Below, one piece after another: positions 51,764-61,290 of a stretch of 64,000 nt of DNA. The stretch's first letter is position 1. Every line of letters starts with the position of its first letter. Source of the stretch: Bacteroidaceae bacterium (GTDB taxonomy: Bacteria > Bacteroidota > Bacteroidia > Bacteroidales > Bacteroidaceae). The stretch is taken from positions 28,085 to 92,084 of the forward strand of contig JAFYQK010000002.1 of NCBI GenBank assembly GCA_017547165.1, in the 5' to 3' direction. The position numbers and the translations under genes are program-made. The notes under the pieces were generated by a model. It did not search any database. It saw nothing but the letters and a program-made list of their open reading frames with translations, and was not told the DNA's origin.

Positions 51764-53308
51764 ATGGCACAACAAGAAGACGTATTTAAGAAGATTATTT
51801 CACATTGTAAGGAGTATGGTTTTGTTTTCCCTTCAAGTGATATATATGATGGTTTAGGAGCTGTTTATGACTATGGACAGAATGGTGTTGAATTGAAAAA
51901 TAACATCAAGCAGTATTGGTGGCAGTCTATGGTATTGCTTCACGAGAATATCGTTGGTATTGATGCAGCGATTTTCATGCATCCCACCGTATGGAAAGCA
52001 AGTGGTCATGTAGATGCTTTTAACGATCCTTTGATTGATAATAAGGATAGCAAAAAGCGTTATCGTGCAGACGTCCTTATTGAAGACCAATTGGCAAAGT
52101 ACGATGAGAAGATTGATAAGGAAGTTCAGAAAGCGGCAAAGAAATATGGAGATGCTTTCAATGAGGCAGAATTCCGCACGACCAATGTACGAGTAATAGA
52201 AAATCAGGAAAAGCGTGACGTTTTGCATGAGCGTTTTGCAAATGCCTTGAATAATAGCGATTTGACCGAATTACGTCAAATTATTATCGATGAGGAAATC
52301 GCTTGCCCCATTAGCGGTACCAGAAACTGGACAGAAGTTCGTCAGTTCAATTTGATGTTCTCTACTGAAATGGGTTCTACTGCCGACGGAGCAAGCAAGG
52401 TTTATTTACGTCCCGAGACAGCACAGGGTATCTTTGTGAACTATCTTAATGTGCAAAAGACAGGTCGTATGAAGTTGCCTTTCGGTATAGCCCAGATAGG
52501 TAAGGCTTTCCGTAATGAGATTGTTGCACGTCAGTTCATCTTCCGTATGCGTGAATTCGAACAGATGGAAATGCAGTTCTTTGTAAAACCTGGAACAGAG
52601 TTGGATTGGTTCGCAAAGTGGAAACAGACCCGTATGGCTTGGCATCAGGCACTTGGCTTTGGTTCCGATAACTATCGTTTCCATGATCACGACAAGTTGG
52701 CACACTATGCTAATGCTGCTACTGATATTGAGTTCCATATGCCTTTTGGTTTCAAGGAGGTTGAAGGTATTCATTCACGTACCAACTTTGACCTTTCAAG
52801 TCATGCTAAATATTGTGGCAAGAAGATTGAGTATTTCGATCCCGAGAGCAACGAGTCATACACTCCTTATGTAATAGAGACTTCTATAGGCGTTGACCGT
52901 ATGTTCCTGTCTATTATGTGTCATAGTTATGAGGAGCAGACACTTGCAGATGGACAGACACGTACTGTTCTTCATTTGCCTGCGGCATTGGCACCAGTGA
53001 AATTAGCGATATTTCCTTTGACCAAGAAGGATGGTATGCCTGAGAAGGCACAAGAGATTATGAACGACCTTCGTTTCCACTTCAATTGCAAGTACGAGGA
53101 GAAGGATCAGATTGGCAAACGTTATCGTCGTATGGATGCTATTGGATGTCCTTTCTGTGTTACTGTGGACCAGCAGACTTTGGTTGACAATACCGTAACA
53201 TTACGTGAGCGTGACAGTATGGAGCAACGTCGTGTTCATGTGTCAGAACTTCGTGGTATCATCGAGGATCAGGTTAGCATTACAAGTCTGTTGAAGAAGT
53301 TGCTCTGA
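51764..53308 (+). CDS. glyS: Glycine--tRNA ligase (single-chain, dimeric type)
   Basis: A 514-residue class II synthetase of the alpha2 type, not the GlyQ/GlyS heterotetramer. Motifs: FVFPSSDIYDGLGAVYDYG, HPTVWKASGHVDAFNDP, LRPETAQGIFVNYLN, motif 2 region GKAFRNEIVARQFIFRMREFEQ, and the C-terminal anticodon-binding domain from about 400 (LAIFPLTKKDGM, RYRRMDAIGCPFCVTVD). It charges tRNA-Gly. Confidence 0.97.
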   Translation: MAQQEDVFKKIISHCKEYGFVFPSSDIYDGLGAVYDYGQNGVELKNNIKQYWWQSMVLLHENIVGIDAAIFMHPTVWKASGHVDAFNDPLIDNKDSKKRYRADVLIEDQLAKYDEKIDKEVQKAAKKYGDAFNEAEFRTTNVRVIENQEKRDVLHERFANALNNSDLTELRQIIIDEEIACPISGTRNWTEVRQFNLMFSTEMGSTADGASKVYLRPETAQGIFVNYLNVQKTGRMKLPFGIAQIGKAFRNEIVARQFIFRMREFEQMEMQFFVKPGTELDWFAKWKQTRMAWHQALGFGSDNYRFHDHDKLAHYANAATDIEFHMPFGFKEVEGIHSRTNFDLSSHAKYCGKKIEYFDPESNESYTPYVIETSIGVDRMFLSIMCHSYEEQTLADGQTRTVLHLPAALAPVKLAIFPLTKKDGMPEKAQEIMNDLRFHFNCKYEEKDQIGKRYRRMDAIGCPFCVTVDQQTLVDNTVTLRERDSMEQRRVHVSELRGIIEDQVSITSLLKKLL

Positions 53309-53340
53309 TATTGTAGATTAGAACATTCCTGTAAAAACTG

Positions 53341-54012
53341 ATGAAAAAGTATATATACATATTTCTAACAAGCATTCTGTGTCTAGTTTCTTGTACTGAA
53401 GTGATTGAAGAGTACAATCCATATGAAGATTGGCAAGCTCGCAATGCCGCATGGTTTGAAGATACCGTCAAGGTTGCTCGTGCTGCTATTGTACAGGCAA
53501 AAGAAACCTATGGCGACGATTGGCAAAAACATTGCGAGTGGAGAATGTATAAGTCTTTGCTAAAAACTGGAACATCAGCAGGACCAATGACCGACAGCAT
53601 ATGCGTACGTATTATCAATTTTGGTAAAGACCTGTCAGGTAAGGGTAGTCCGGCCTATAATGATTCTGTTCGTATTAACTTCAGGGGGTGGTTGATGCCT
53701 ACGATCAACTATACAGGTAATGGTGATGAAATGGGCTTGGTGCAGGATGTCTTTACTACAACCTATTATGGTGAGTATGACCCAGCAAAGGCGGCTCCTC
53801 AGTTGATGGGAGTGCGTGATTTGGTTGAAGGTTTTAGTACAGCGCTTCAGTATATGGTTGAAGGAGATGATTGGATGGTATTCATTCCTCAAAATCTCGC
53901 TTATGGTGAAACTGACAGAAATGGCATCAAAGCATATTCTACACTTCAGTTCCGTATTCATATGATACGCTGGTACGAGAGCGGTACTGGCATTCCTACT
54001 ATTTGGGAATAG
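53341..54012 (+). CDS. FKBP-type peptidyl-prolyl isomerase, lipoprotein
   Basis: A 223-residue lipoprotein (lipobox LVSC, Cys18). The C-terminal half (about 100-212) is an FKBP domain: SVRINFRGWLM, VRDLVEGFSTALQYMVEGDDWMVFIPQNLAYG, and STLQFRIHMIRW. Several active-site positions are changed from the classical family, so catalysis may be weak. It probably folds envelope proteins at the periplasmic face. It lies 32 nt after glyS. Confidence 0.85.
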   Translation: MKKYIYIFLTSILCLVSCTEVIEEYNPYEDWQARNAAWFEDTVKVARAAIVQAKETYGDDWQKHCEWRMYKSLLKTGTSAGPMTDSICVRIINFGKDLSGKGSPAYNDSVRINFRGWLMPTINYTGNGDEMGLVQDVFTTTYYGEYDPAKAAPQLMGVRDLVEGFSTALQYMVEGDDWMVFIPQNLAYGETDRNGIKAYSTLQFRIHMIRWYESGTGIPTIWE

Positions 54013-54031
54013 TTTTGTGCTCGTATATCTG

Positions 54032-54077
54032 ATATGATTAAAGGTCACCTCCCTAAGGAAGTGACCTTTAATCATAT
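54032..54077. terminator. Bidirectional terminator between FKBP and asd genes
   Basis: Bases 54032-54048 pair perfectly with 54061-54077 (17 bp), with extra inner pairing. It lies between two convergent genes and has A/T-rich flanks on both sides. Confidence 0.88.
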
Positions 54078-54094
54078 TATATGTATTTGTAATC

Positions 54095-55111
54095 TCAAGC
54101 TTTTAGTTTAGGATCATTCTTGATGAGCCATTCAGCAATCTGTACGGCATTCAGGGCTGCGCCTTTCTTTATCTGGTCACTTACAAGCCAGAATGTTAAT
54201 CCGTTGGGATTAGAGATGTCTTTGCGTATACGACCGACATATACATCATCGCAACCCTCCAAGAAGAGAGGCATTGGGTAATCCTTTTGTTCGGGATTGT
54301 CCTGCAGACGAAGACCATCTCCATTCTTTACCGCCTCCTTGAATTCCTCTACGCTCACAGGTCTTTCTGTTTCTGCCCAAATGGCTTCTGAATGGCAACG
54401 GAGTGAAGGCACACGCACACACATAGCGGAACAATCTGCATTGGTATGCATGATTTTTTTTGTCTCGTGGAACATCTTCATCTCTTCTTTTGTGTAGCCA
54501 TTGTCGGTAAAGACGTCAATCTGTGGTATAACATTAAAGGCTAACTGGTATGCAAACTTATCTACTGTTGGTTTCTCTCCAGCCAACACCTGACGGTATT
54601 GCTCATAGAGCTCGGCCATAGCGGCCGCACCAGCGCCACTGGCTGCCTGATAACTGGCAACATGTATGCGGCGGATGTGGCTTATGTTTTCCAAAGCCTG
54701 CAATGCAACTACCATCATAATGGTGGTGCAGTTGGGGTTGGCAATAATGCCGCGTGGGCGGTTTAGAGCATCAACTGCGTTACATTCAGGAACAACCAAA
54801 GGTACATCTTCATCCATTCTGAACGCACTTGAGTTGTCAATCATTACAGCACCATGTTTTGTGATGGTTTCTGCAAAATCTTTGCTTGTGCCACCTCCTG
54901 CACTTGTGAAAACTATGTCAACGTCTTTGAAGTCGTCGTTGTGTTGTAAGAGTTTCACTTCAATCTCTTTTCCGCGGAATCTGTACTTTGTTCCTGCGCT
55001 ACGCTGGCTTCCAAAAAGCAACAACTCGTCAATAGGAAAATTTCTTTCGTCCAATACTTTTAAGAACTCTTGTCCAACAGCACCACTGGCGCCTACTATA
55101 GCTACTCTCAT
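54095..55111 (-). CDS. asd: Aspartate-semialdehyde dehydrogenase
   Basis: A 338-residue enzyme reducing aspartyl phosphate to the semialdehyde, feeding lysine, threonine, methionine and diaminopimelate synthesis. I chose ATG 55111, which begins at the NADP-binding [15 protein letters not shown]; a longer frame to 55237 adds a hydrophobic stretch not found in the family. The catalytic cysteine is Cys128 in ANPNCTT. The substrate-binding [14 protein letters not shown] block is present. Confidence 0.96.
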   Translation of the reverse strand: MRVAIVGASGAVGQEFLKVLDERNFPIDELLLFGSQRSAGTKYRFRGKEIEVKLLQHNDDFKDVDIVFTSAGGGTSKDFAETITKHGAVMIDNSSAFRMDEDVPLVVPECNAVDALNRPRGIIANPNCTTIMMVVALQALENISHIRRIHVASYQAASGAGAAAMAELYEQYRQVLAGEKPTVDKFAYQLAFNVIPQIDVFTDNGYTKEEMKMFHETKKIMHTNADCSAMCVRVPSLRCHSEAIWAETERPVSVEEFKEAVKNGDGLRLQDNPEQKDYPMPLFLEGCDDVYVGRIRKDISNPNGLTFWLVSDQIKKGAALNAVQIAEWLIKNDPKLKA

Positions 55112-55144
55112 AATGTATCTTTGTCTGTTAATTCTAATTCGTTG

Positions 55145-55152
55145 CAAAATTA
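55145..55152 (-). promoter_or_regulatory. -7 box of asd
   Basis: TAATTTTG on the minus strand, 33 nt before the asd start. No clear -33 box. Confidence 0.5.
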
Positions 55153-55206
55153 CGTAAAATATTATAAATAAGGTGTGCCATAGATAATAAATAGCATAAA
55201 AAACCT

Positions 55207-55214
55207 TATCTTTG
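55207..55214 (+). promoter_or_regulatory. -7 box of antiporter gene
   Basis: TATCTTTG, 17 nt before the ATG at 55232. No clear -33 box. Confidence 0.6.
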
Positions 55215-55231
55215 TATGAGATTTTTATGAC

Positions 55232-57259
55232 ATGCATAGTATCATCGCAACATTACAAACTCCATTAGCACTCATAACTGATCCTACTTGGGTGTTTTTT
55301 GTCGTGTTGGTGATTATCTTGTTTTCTCCGATATTATTGCGCAGACTCCGTACTCCTCACATCATAGGTCTGATTTTAGCTGGTGTGATGATAGGACAAC
55401 ATGGTTTCAATGTTATTGAAAGGGATCGTAGTTTTGAGATCTTTGGTCAGGTTGGCATCTACTTTATCATGTTCCTTGCCGCATTGGAAATGAATATGGG
55501 AAGTGTTCACCAATATGGTCGTAAGGGCTTGTTGTTTGGATTGATAACCTATGTAGTTCCGTTTGTTGTGGGTTTTTTGGCAGCATACTATTTGTTGGAC
55601 TTCGGGGTGGCTTCTTCATTATTATTCAGTTGTATTTTGGCATCTCACACATTGATTTCCTATCCTATAGTCAGTAGATACGGTCTTACACGACATCCAA
55701 TAGTTATTGTATCAGTAGTTGCTACTGCTGTTGCTTTATTTGTAGCATTGTTAGTACTTGCCATAACGGTAGGTTCTCTTAATGAAACCACAAGTCTTTA
55801 TTGGCTATTTTTCGCTTTGAAATGTTTTTTGTATGCTGGTTTTATACTTTATATTTACCCAAAGGTAGGACGTTGGTTTCTGCGCAGATATGATGATGCT
55901 ATTATGCAATTCATTTTCATCATGTCGTTGGTGTTTTTGAGTGCAGCCTTGGCTGAATTGGCAGGTTTAGAGGGATTGCTTGGAGCTTTTCTCGCAGGAC
56001 TTACTGTAAACAGACTTATTCCTCGTACTTCTCCTCTAATGTCATATATCCAGTTTGTAGGAAACGCGTTGTTTATACCATATTTCCTTATTGGTGTAGG
56101 TATGCTGATAAACTTAAGGGTATTATTCAGTGATCTCTCAACAATCTGGATTGTGGTAGTTATGGTCGTGGTCGGCACTCTTTTTAAATGGCTTGCAGCT
56201 CACATTATGTGTTGGCTCTCAAAAGATATGAGAGGAGGAACATTGTTGATGTTTGGTCTAACCAATGCTCATGCGGCTGGTGCTTTGGCAATAGTGATGA
56301 TAGGTACCGACCCTAAGGTTGATCTTATGAACGAGTCCGTTTTCAATGCTACTGTAATGCTTATACTTTTTTCGTGCATCATCAGTAGTTTTGCAACCAA
56401 TGAAGGAGCGCGAAAATTGGTACTTGCCGATTTGGATACAGAGGAGAATCAAGGCGCATGGCATGGTAGGTGCCTTGTGACATATAGCCAGCCTGATAGT
56501 GTTGGTCTTTTGACACAGTTGGCTTTGGTTATCCGCAATACGCGTATTCCCGACTCGTTGATGGGTTTGACTGTAACTTTTAACGACTATGATGGTGAGG
56601 CAGAGGGTTACAGAGATGCACAACGTATGCTTGAGGAAGCTTCATCAGTAGCATCTTCTGCTCATGTTGATATGAAAACTTTGTCGCGCCTAAGTACCAA
56701 TGTTGCTGGCGGTATTCTTCATACGATACGTGAGTATGACTGTGGTGAGGTAATGGTGTGTCTTACCGATCGCACTACGGGTATGCCAAAATCCAGTCTC
56801 GGCCCAGTTATTGATCATGTCATTGAGGGTACTAACCGTCAGGTAATGGCAGTACGTCTTATTGTACCTCCTGGTACCTTGCATCGCATTATTGTTGCTG
56901 TACCGCAAAAGGCAGAATACGAGGCAGGTTTTTATAAATGGATAGAGCATATGTGCCGTATGGCCGAACAGCTTGATTGTTATCTGCAATATCATGCTCA
57001 TCCAGATACACTTCCCCACATAAAGAGTTATATGTGGCAAAACCATGTGTCGTTAAGGGCGGATTATATTGAGATGCCAATCTGGACAAAAATTGTTTCC
57101 TTGTCCCAACATTCCAGTTCTGATGACATCGTTGTTTTCGTTACCGCCCGTCCTGGATTTATTTCATACAAGGGAGCCTTCGCGGGTTTGCCCTTATTGA
57201 TACATAGATATTTTAGTAATACAAGTGTAATGTTGTTATTCCCCGATCAGTGGTCATGA
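55232..57259 (+). CDS. CPA2-type cation:proton antiporter
   Basis: A 675-residue inner-membrane protein. About 12 membrane helices fill residues 15-400, with [29 protein letters not shown] and [17 protein letters not shown], characteristic of monovalent cation:proton antiporter-2 proteins. The C-terminal 250 residues are soluble and show universal-stress-protein-like pieces ([14 protein letters not shown]). It exchanges Na+ or K+ for protons and helps pH or salt balance. The downstream ABC ATPase start overlaps its stop by 4 nt. Confidence 0.88.
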   Translation: MHSIIATLQTPLALITDPTWVFFVVLVIILFSPILLRRLRTPHIIGLILAGVMIGQHGFNVIERDRSFEIFGQVGIYFIMFLAALEMNMGSVHQYGRKGLLFGLITYVVPFVVGFLAAYYLLDFGVASSLLFSCILASHTLISYPIVSRYGLTRHPIVIVSVVATAVALFVALLVLAITVGSLNETTSLYWLFFALKCFLYAGFILYIYPKVGRWFLRRYDDAIMQFIFIMSLVFLSAALAELAGLEGLLGAFLAGLTVNRLIPRTSPLMSYIQFVGNALFIPYFLIGVGMLINLRVLFSDLSTIWIVVVMVVVGTLFKWLAAHIMCWLSKDMRGGTLLMFGLTNAHAAGALAIVMIGTDPKVDLMNESVFNATVMLILFSCIISSFATNEGARKLVLADLDTEENQGAWHGRCLVTYSQPDSVGLLTQLALVIRNTRIPDSLMGLTVTFNDYDGEAEGYRDAQRMLEEASSVASSAHVDMKTLSRLSTNVAGGILHTIREYDCGEVMVCLTDRTTGMPKSSLGPVIDHVIEGTNRQVMAVRLIVPPGTLHRIIVAVPQKAEYEAGFYKWIEHMCRMAEQLDCYLQYHAHPDTLPHIKSYMWQNHVSLRADYIEMPIWTKIVSLSQHSSSDDIVVFVTARPGFISYKGAFAGLPLLIHRYFSNTSVMLLFPDQWS

Positions 57260-57951
57260 TAAAAATAGAAGGAATAAGAAAGAGTTTCGGAAATCTTGAA
57301 GTTCTTAAGGGAATAGACTTGGAGATAAACAAGGGAGAGGTTGTAAGTATTGTTGGAGCTAGTGGCGCTGGTAAGACAACATTGCTTCAAATTATTGGAA
57401 CGCTTGATAAACCCGATTCGGGCCATGTTTTTATAGCAGAGCAGGATATTACTGTACTTGATTCTGATCAGATGGCACGTTTTAGAAATAAGCATATTGG
57501 TTTTGTCTTTCAGTTTCATCAATTATTGCCAGAATTTACCGCAATAGAGAATGTTATGATGCCTGCCTATATTGCTGGTAGTTCCGTAAATGCTGCAAAG
57601 GAGCGTGCGCTGGAACTTTTGAAGTTTATGGGATTGAACCAGCGTGCTAATCATAAGCCTAACGAACTTTCTGGTGGAGAGAAACAGCGTGTGGCCGTGG
57701 CGCGCGCTCTTATGAATAATCCAGAACTCATCCTTGCTGACGAGCCTTCTGGTAGTCTTGATACAAAGAATAAAGAGGAACTTCACCGACTTTTTTTCGA
57801 ATTACGTGATAAATTTGGTCAAACCTTCGTGATAGTTACTCACGACGAAGAGTTAGCAACAATGACAGATCGTACCATACGTATGAAGGATGGAATGATA
57901 GTGGAAACGGAATTAATGGTCGATTCCCGTAGGGACAGAAGTCAAAGGTGA
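57256..57951 (+). CDS. ABC transporter ATP-binding protein, LolD-like
   Basis: A 231-residue ATPase. I chose ATG 57256, overlapping the antiporter stop (ATGA), over a GTG 6 bases upstream. Walker A is GASGAGKTT, the signature is [15 protein letters not shown], and Walker B is [12 protein letters not shown]. The pattern [18 protein letters not shown] fits LolD/MacB/FtsE-type ATPases; LolD is the closest by eye. No permease partner is encoded next to it, so the partner must be elsewhere. Confidence 0.85.
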   Translation: MIKIEGIRKSFGNLEVLKGIDLEINKGEVVSIVGASGAGKTTLLQIIGTLDKPDSGHVFIAEQDITVLDSDQMARFRNKHIGFVFQFHQLLPEFTAIENVMMPAYIAGSSVNAAKERALELLKFMGLNQRANHKPNELSGGEKQRVAVARALMNNPELILADEPSGSLDTKNKEELHRLFFELRDKFGQTFVIVTHDEELATMTDRTIRMKDGMIVETELMVDSRRDRSQR

Positions 57952-58004
57952 AAGTGTAGAATTTACCTTCAAGGGTGAGGGCCCTTATTTATTAATACAT
58001 AACT

Positions 58005-58841
58005 ATGGATATAAGATTAGGTGAAATAAATAACCTTAAGGTTGTAAAGCAGGTTCCCTTCGGTTATTATCTGGATGGAGGACGCATACATGGCGAGATA
58101 CTTCTGCCACAGAACGAGGTCGTGGGAAACGTGACTATCGATGAAGATGTGGAAGTTTTCCTGTATCTCGACCAGGAGGAGCGTCTCATTGCTACCATGC
58201 GCAAACCTTTGGCACAGGTTGGCGACTTTGCTTTTCTTGAGGTGGCATGGGTCAACAACTTTGGTGCCTTCTTGAATTGGGGACTGATGAAAGACCTTTT
58301 CGTCCCTTTCCGCGAGCAAAAGATGAAGATGCTAAAGGGACAGAGCTACATCGTGCATATTCATCTGGACAAGGATAGTAGTCGAATAATGGCCAGTGCC
58401 AAGGTGGAACGTTATCTCGACTCTGGGTATGCTCCCTACCGCAGAGGTGACAAGGTAGACATTCTTGTATGGCAGAAAACTGACCTCGGTTTCAAGGTAA
58501 TCATAGATAACCGTTGGGGTGGACTCCTATACGACTCTCAGGTGTTTCGAGAGCTCCATACAGGTGTGCGCACGCGTGCATATATAAATAAGGTGCGCGA
58601 GGATGGCAAGATAGATGTCACTCTCACCCGTCAGGGTCAGGAAGGTGTTACCGACTTCAGCGATGTCCTATTGGCATACATCAAGGATAATGGTGGTTAT
58701 TGCTCTCTTGGCGACAAGAGTCCTGCAGAGGACATTGCCTATACCTTCAATGTCAGCAAAAAGGTTTTCAAGAAAGCTGTGGGTGATCTCTACAAACGCC
58801 GCCTGATAGCAATTTCCGACAATGGTTTGAGACTTGTGTGA
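58005..58841 (+). CDS. S1-domain RNA-binding protein, CvfB-like
   Basis: A 278-residue protein arranged like CvfB/YitL. S1-like barrels span about 1-65, 70-130 (VNNFGAFLNWGLMKDLFVPF) and 145-215 (KTDLGFKVIIDNRWGGLLYDSQVF); a winged helix lies at the end (ISKKVFKKAVGDLYKRRL-like). Members bind RNA and influence virulence or translation in other bacteria. The stop is followed directly by a run of nine C. Confidence 0.88.
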   Translation: MDIRLGEINNLKVVKQVPFGYYLDGGRIHGEILLPQNEVVGNVTIDEDVEVFLYLDQEERLIATMRKPLAQVGDFAFLEVAWVNNFGAFLNWGLMKDLFVPFREQKMKMLKGQSYIVHIHLDKDSSRIMASAKVERYLDSGYAPYRRGDKVDILVWQKTDLGFKVIIDNRWGGLLYDSQVFRELHTGVRTRAYINKVREDGKIDVTLTRQGQEGVTDFSDVLLAYIKDNGGYCSLGDKSPAEDIAYTFNVSKKVFKKAVGDLYKRRLIAISDNGLRLV

Positions 58842-59473
58842 TCCCCCCCCCTATAATGTCTTATCGAATTTCTCCTTAACAAATCTAAAAGTATTATTTT
58901 TAATATTGTGTTTAAAGGTGACGAATAAACCGTCGTTTTAGTCCTCCTATTGTACCTAAAACTGGTTCTTACGCAGATTATTTTGATTCTGCGTGAAGCC
59001 TTAATGCTAATTATCTTTTCACTTCCGATCGTAAAATTTATTTACATTTGCTAGAATATGATTTTGTGTGGAGAATCCACCTATTGTATGTACTCTTTCG
59101 TCGTGATGATTTTGTTCGGAGAACATGATGTTTGGCAGTAGACGATACTTTAGAAATTAACAAAGTTGTTTGATTTATTTTAAGGAATATTAGACATCGA
59201 GAATCTATAATATCCCTTTCTGCGAATTATGCAGATTTTTGCGTATGAGTAAAAAATAACAGAAGCCTTTTTGCCATTTTCTTAAGCGAAATATGTGCAA
59301 AATGACCAAAAATACTACCCTAAATCGCGGTATTGGTTCTAACTGACAACCTTATAAGTACACGATACACCATTCTAATATGCTGAAAATAAATAAATTC
59401 AATGTTATTGAAATGACATGGCGTCGTCAGTCGTCAGTTAGATTTTAAACCGATATGAACTGAAAAGGTATAG
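58842..59473. other. Long gene-free region with hairpins
   Basis: Over 600 nt hold no plausible gene. I see C9 at 58843-58851, a hairpin ACGCAGA/TCTGCGT (58971-58994), a plus-strand -7-like TACATTTG at 59043-59050, a CTGC/GCAG hairpin near 59220-59235, and a short tandem repeat (TCGTCAG twice, near 59426). A terminator closes the region at 59474-59500. It may be a long 3' UTR, an RNA gene or a decayed insertion. Confidence 0.5.
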
Positions 59474-59500
59474 AGAGGGAAAACTCTTTCCTCTTTTTTT
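59474..59500 (+). terminator. Plus-strand terminator 630 nt after the CvfB-like gene
   Basis: AGAGGGAAA pairs with TTTCCTCT (one bulged G) and is followed by a T-run. Its distance from the gene suggests that an unrecognised transcript ends here. Confidence 0.75.
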
Positions 59501-59507
59501 GTTCATG

Positions 59508-59523
59508 TAGAACCTACCTAAAA
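59508..59523 (-). repeat. 16-bp sequence repeated inverted at 27981-27996
   Basis: TAGAACCTACCTAAAA is the exact reverse complement of bases 27981-27996. It lies between two terminators. Confidence 0.5.
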
Positions 59524-59525
59524 TA

Positions 59526-59559
59526 AAATAGGAGGAAAGCACAAGCTTTCTTCCTATTT
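59526..59559 (-). terminator. Terminator of rplS
   Basis: A 15-bp stem (59526-59540 with 59545-59559, one G-T wobble, loop of 4) is followed on the minus strand by a T-rich run. It lies 25 nt after the rplS stop. Confidence 0.85.
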
Positions 59560-59584
59560 GTGTGTCTTGTAAGGGACCCTTTTA

Positions 59585-59950
59585 TTAAGCCTCCTTTGTA
59601 GCAACGCGCTTCTCAGCAATGCGAGCCTTCTTACCAGTGAGGTTACGCAAGTAGTACAACTTAGCGCGACGAACCTTACCAATCTTGTTAACTACGATGC
59701 TGTCGATGTTGGGAGACTCGATGGGGAAGATACGCTCTACACCAACGGTACCAGACATCTTGCGAACGGTGAAACGCTTCTTGTCGCCGTGACCAGCGAT
59801 CTTGATAACTACACCGCGATACAACTGGATACGCTCCTTGTTGCCTTCGACAATTTTGTATGCTACGGTTACGGTGTCACCAGCCTTGAATGAGGGGTGT
59901 TGCTTGCCAGTAGCAAATGCTTCTTCTGCAATCTTGATTAAATCTGCCAT
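59585..59950 (-). CDS. rplS: 50S ribosomal protein L19
   Basis: A 121-residue protein with [53 protein letters not shown] and [15 protein letters not shown], the L19 landmarks. It sits at the subunit interface. It is monocistronic here, with its own promoter, leader and terminator. Confidence 0.98.
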   Translation of the reverse strand: MADLIKIAEEAFATGKQHPSFKAGDTVTVAYKIVEGNKERIQLYRGVVIKIAGHGDKKRFTVRKMSGTVGVERIFPIESPNIDSIVVNKIGKVRRAKLYYLRNLTGKKARIAEKRVATKEA

Positions 59951-60043
59951 TTCTCTATGACTTTATTAATAGGTTGTTTGTCATCACTCATAGGCATAAC
60001 GGGTCACACTTCTCCCCGCCAGCGACCTATGGTAAAGCGGTTG
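59951..60043 (-). promoter_or_regulatory. Structured leader of rplS
   Basis: The roughly 85-nt leader contains nested pairing: CATAGG (59990-59995) with CCTATG (60026-60031), and inside it GGTC with GACC. This could be an L19-responsive regulator; that role is inferred from similar leaders on other ribosomal genes. Confidence 0.5.
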
Positions 60044-60051
60044 CAAAGGTA
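60044..60051 (-). promoter_or_regulatory. -7 box of rplS
   Basis: TACCTTTG on the minus strand, 93 nt before the rplS start. Confidence 0.65.
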
Positions 60052-60163
60052 CAACTTTTTATTGAAACAACCTTCTTAATAATGTGAAAACTATGTGCTA
60101 CGCCATGATAATGTGCCAAATACAGCAGATTTCGTACTTTGCAAATGCTTATTTCTTTTAAAA

Positions 60164-60868
60164 TTATTCGAAATATAGCGAAAGAATTATCATATTTGAC
60201 GAACTGCTTTCTACTCCGTTTGTGAATTTCATCATTGACTGATCTAAAAGATCGTTTCTCTGTTTGCTGATGATGTCAATAAGACCAAAGCAGAATTTTA
60301 ATTCAGGAATAAGTTTAAAATATGGCAAGTAAATATCGCATCCCATGCCTACTTCCAAGTAGCAGTCAAACTTCTTGGCTTTAAACGCTTCCTGATTGTG
60401 GTTGTTCAGACAGAAGGTTGGAGCCATACCCAATGTGAAATAAGGTCGGAAGTTATTGTATCTGGGTGCGGAAAATTTCACTGATACCGGTAGACCTATG
60501 TAGTTGGTCCGCATGCTCTGTATGGTATCTCTGCCAGAAATGTTTTCATGCATTTTTATGACTTTTTGACCAAAATGCATTGAGGGAGTCAGCCTCAACT
60601 CAAAGTATTTGTTCAGTCTCCATGCTCCTAAAACTCCCACACTGAATCCTGGTTGGTGGCGGTTTACTTCTGCAAACCATTGTTCGCCAGTAGCAGGGTC
60701 TATTGCACCATTGTTCTTTATCTCCATATCCATGATATTCAGACCGAAGAAGAATCCCCAATGCAACTTCCTGTTATCTATAAATGGTTTGTTCATTATG
60801 CGCTCTTTCTGCGCAAGCGCATTGAGACATAACGAGAGAAATATGATGATTGATAGCAAACGTTTCAT
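60164..60868 (-). CDS. PorT family outer-membrane beta-barrel protein
   Basis: A 234-residue protein with a signal peptide (cleavage near ALA-QKE). The start of the mature part (DNRKLHWGFFFGLNIMDMEI), the conserved LRLTPSMHFGQKVI and the strand NYIGLPVSVKFSAPR identify PorT, a barrel first linked to the type IX secretion system. It ends in an outer-membrane-type strand (IILSLYFE). No other type IX genes are in the window, so secretion function is a family-based inference. Confidence 0.85.
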   Translation of the reverse strand: MKRLLSIIIFLSLCLNALAQKERIMNKPFIDNRKLHWGFFFGLNIMDMEIKNNGAIDPATGEQWFAEVNRHQPGFSVGVLGAWRLNKYFELRLTPSMHFGQKVIKMHENISGRDTIQSMRTNYIGLPVSVKFSAPRYNNFRPYFTLGMAPTFCLNNHNQEAFKAKKFDCYLEVGMGCDIYLPYFKLIPELKFCFGLIDIISKQRNDLLDQSMMKFTNGVESSSSNMIILSLYFE

Positions 60869-60891
60869 ATATTATATAACATGTTCTGTTG

Positions 60892-60899
60892 CAAAGATA
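60892..60899 (-). promoter_or_regulatory. -7 box of porT-like gene
   Basis: TATCTTTG on the minus strand, 23 nt before the start. No clear -33 box. Confidence 0.6.
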
Positions 60900-60974
60900 T
60901 TGTATAAATCATCAATTTTGATTATGCAAAACAACTTTTTATTGCTAAAACAAGTACAAATCATCAAAAATAAT

Positions 60975-60982
60975 TATCTTTG
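60975..60982 (+). promoter_or_regulatory. -7 box of ferredoxin gene
   Basis: TATCTTTG, 61 nt before the ferredoxin ATG. Confidence 0.6.
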
Positions 60983-61043
60983 CATTGCAATTTATCATTG
61001 CATTTGGCCTAAAATATAAGATTAACTAATAAAAACTACAATT

Positions 61044-61208
61044 ATGGCTTACTTGATTAATGACGATTGTGTTGCTTGTGGCACATGTATTGACGAGTGT
61101 CCCGTTGGTGCTATCTCTGAAGGTGAGAAGTATGTAATCAATCCAGACGAGTGCACAGAATGTGGCACATGTGCTGACGCATGTCCTTCTGGTGCAATTG
61201 TTTTGTAA
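61044..61208 (+). CDS. 2[4Fe-4S] ferredoxin
   Basis: A 54-residue protein, too short for most ORF cut-offs. Two cluster motifs C-x2-C-x2-C-x3-C-P are complete: cysteines 9, 12, 15, 19 and 37, 40, 43, 47. This is a clostridial-type low-potential ferredoxin carrying electrons for pyruvate:ferredoxin oxidoreductase, hydrogenase or similar enzymes, as expected for an anaerobe. It is transcribed alone with its own promoter and tandem terminators. Confidence 0.96.
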   Translation: MAYLINDDCVACGTCIDECPVGAISEGEKYVINPDECTECGTCADACPSGAIVL

Positions 61209-61225
61209 GAAACATTACAAAAAAA

Positions 61226-61278
61226 TCCCTCAAAAAAGAGGGACTTTTTTCATGGGGACCCACAAGGGTCCCATTTTT
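61226..61278 (+). terminator. Tandem terminators after ferredoxin gene
   Basis: First hairpin TCCCTC/GAGGGA (61226-61243) followed by six T; second ATGGGGACCC/GGGTCCCAT (61252-61274) followed by five T. Two in series suggest a strongly expressed gene. Confidence 0.85.
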
Positions 61279-61290
61279 ATGTTATATATT

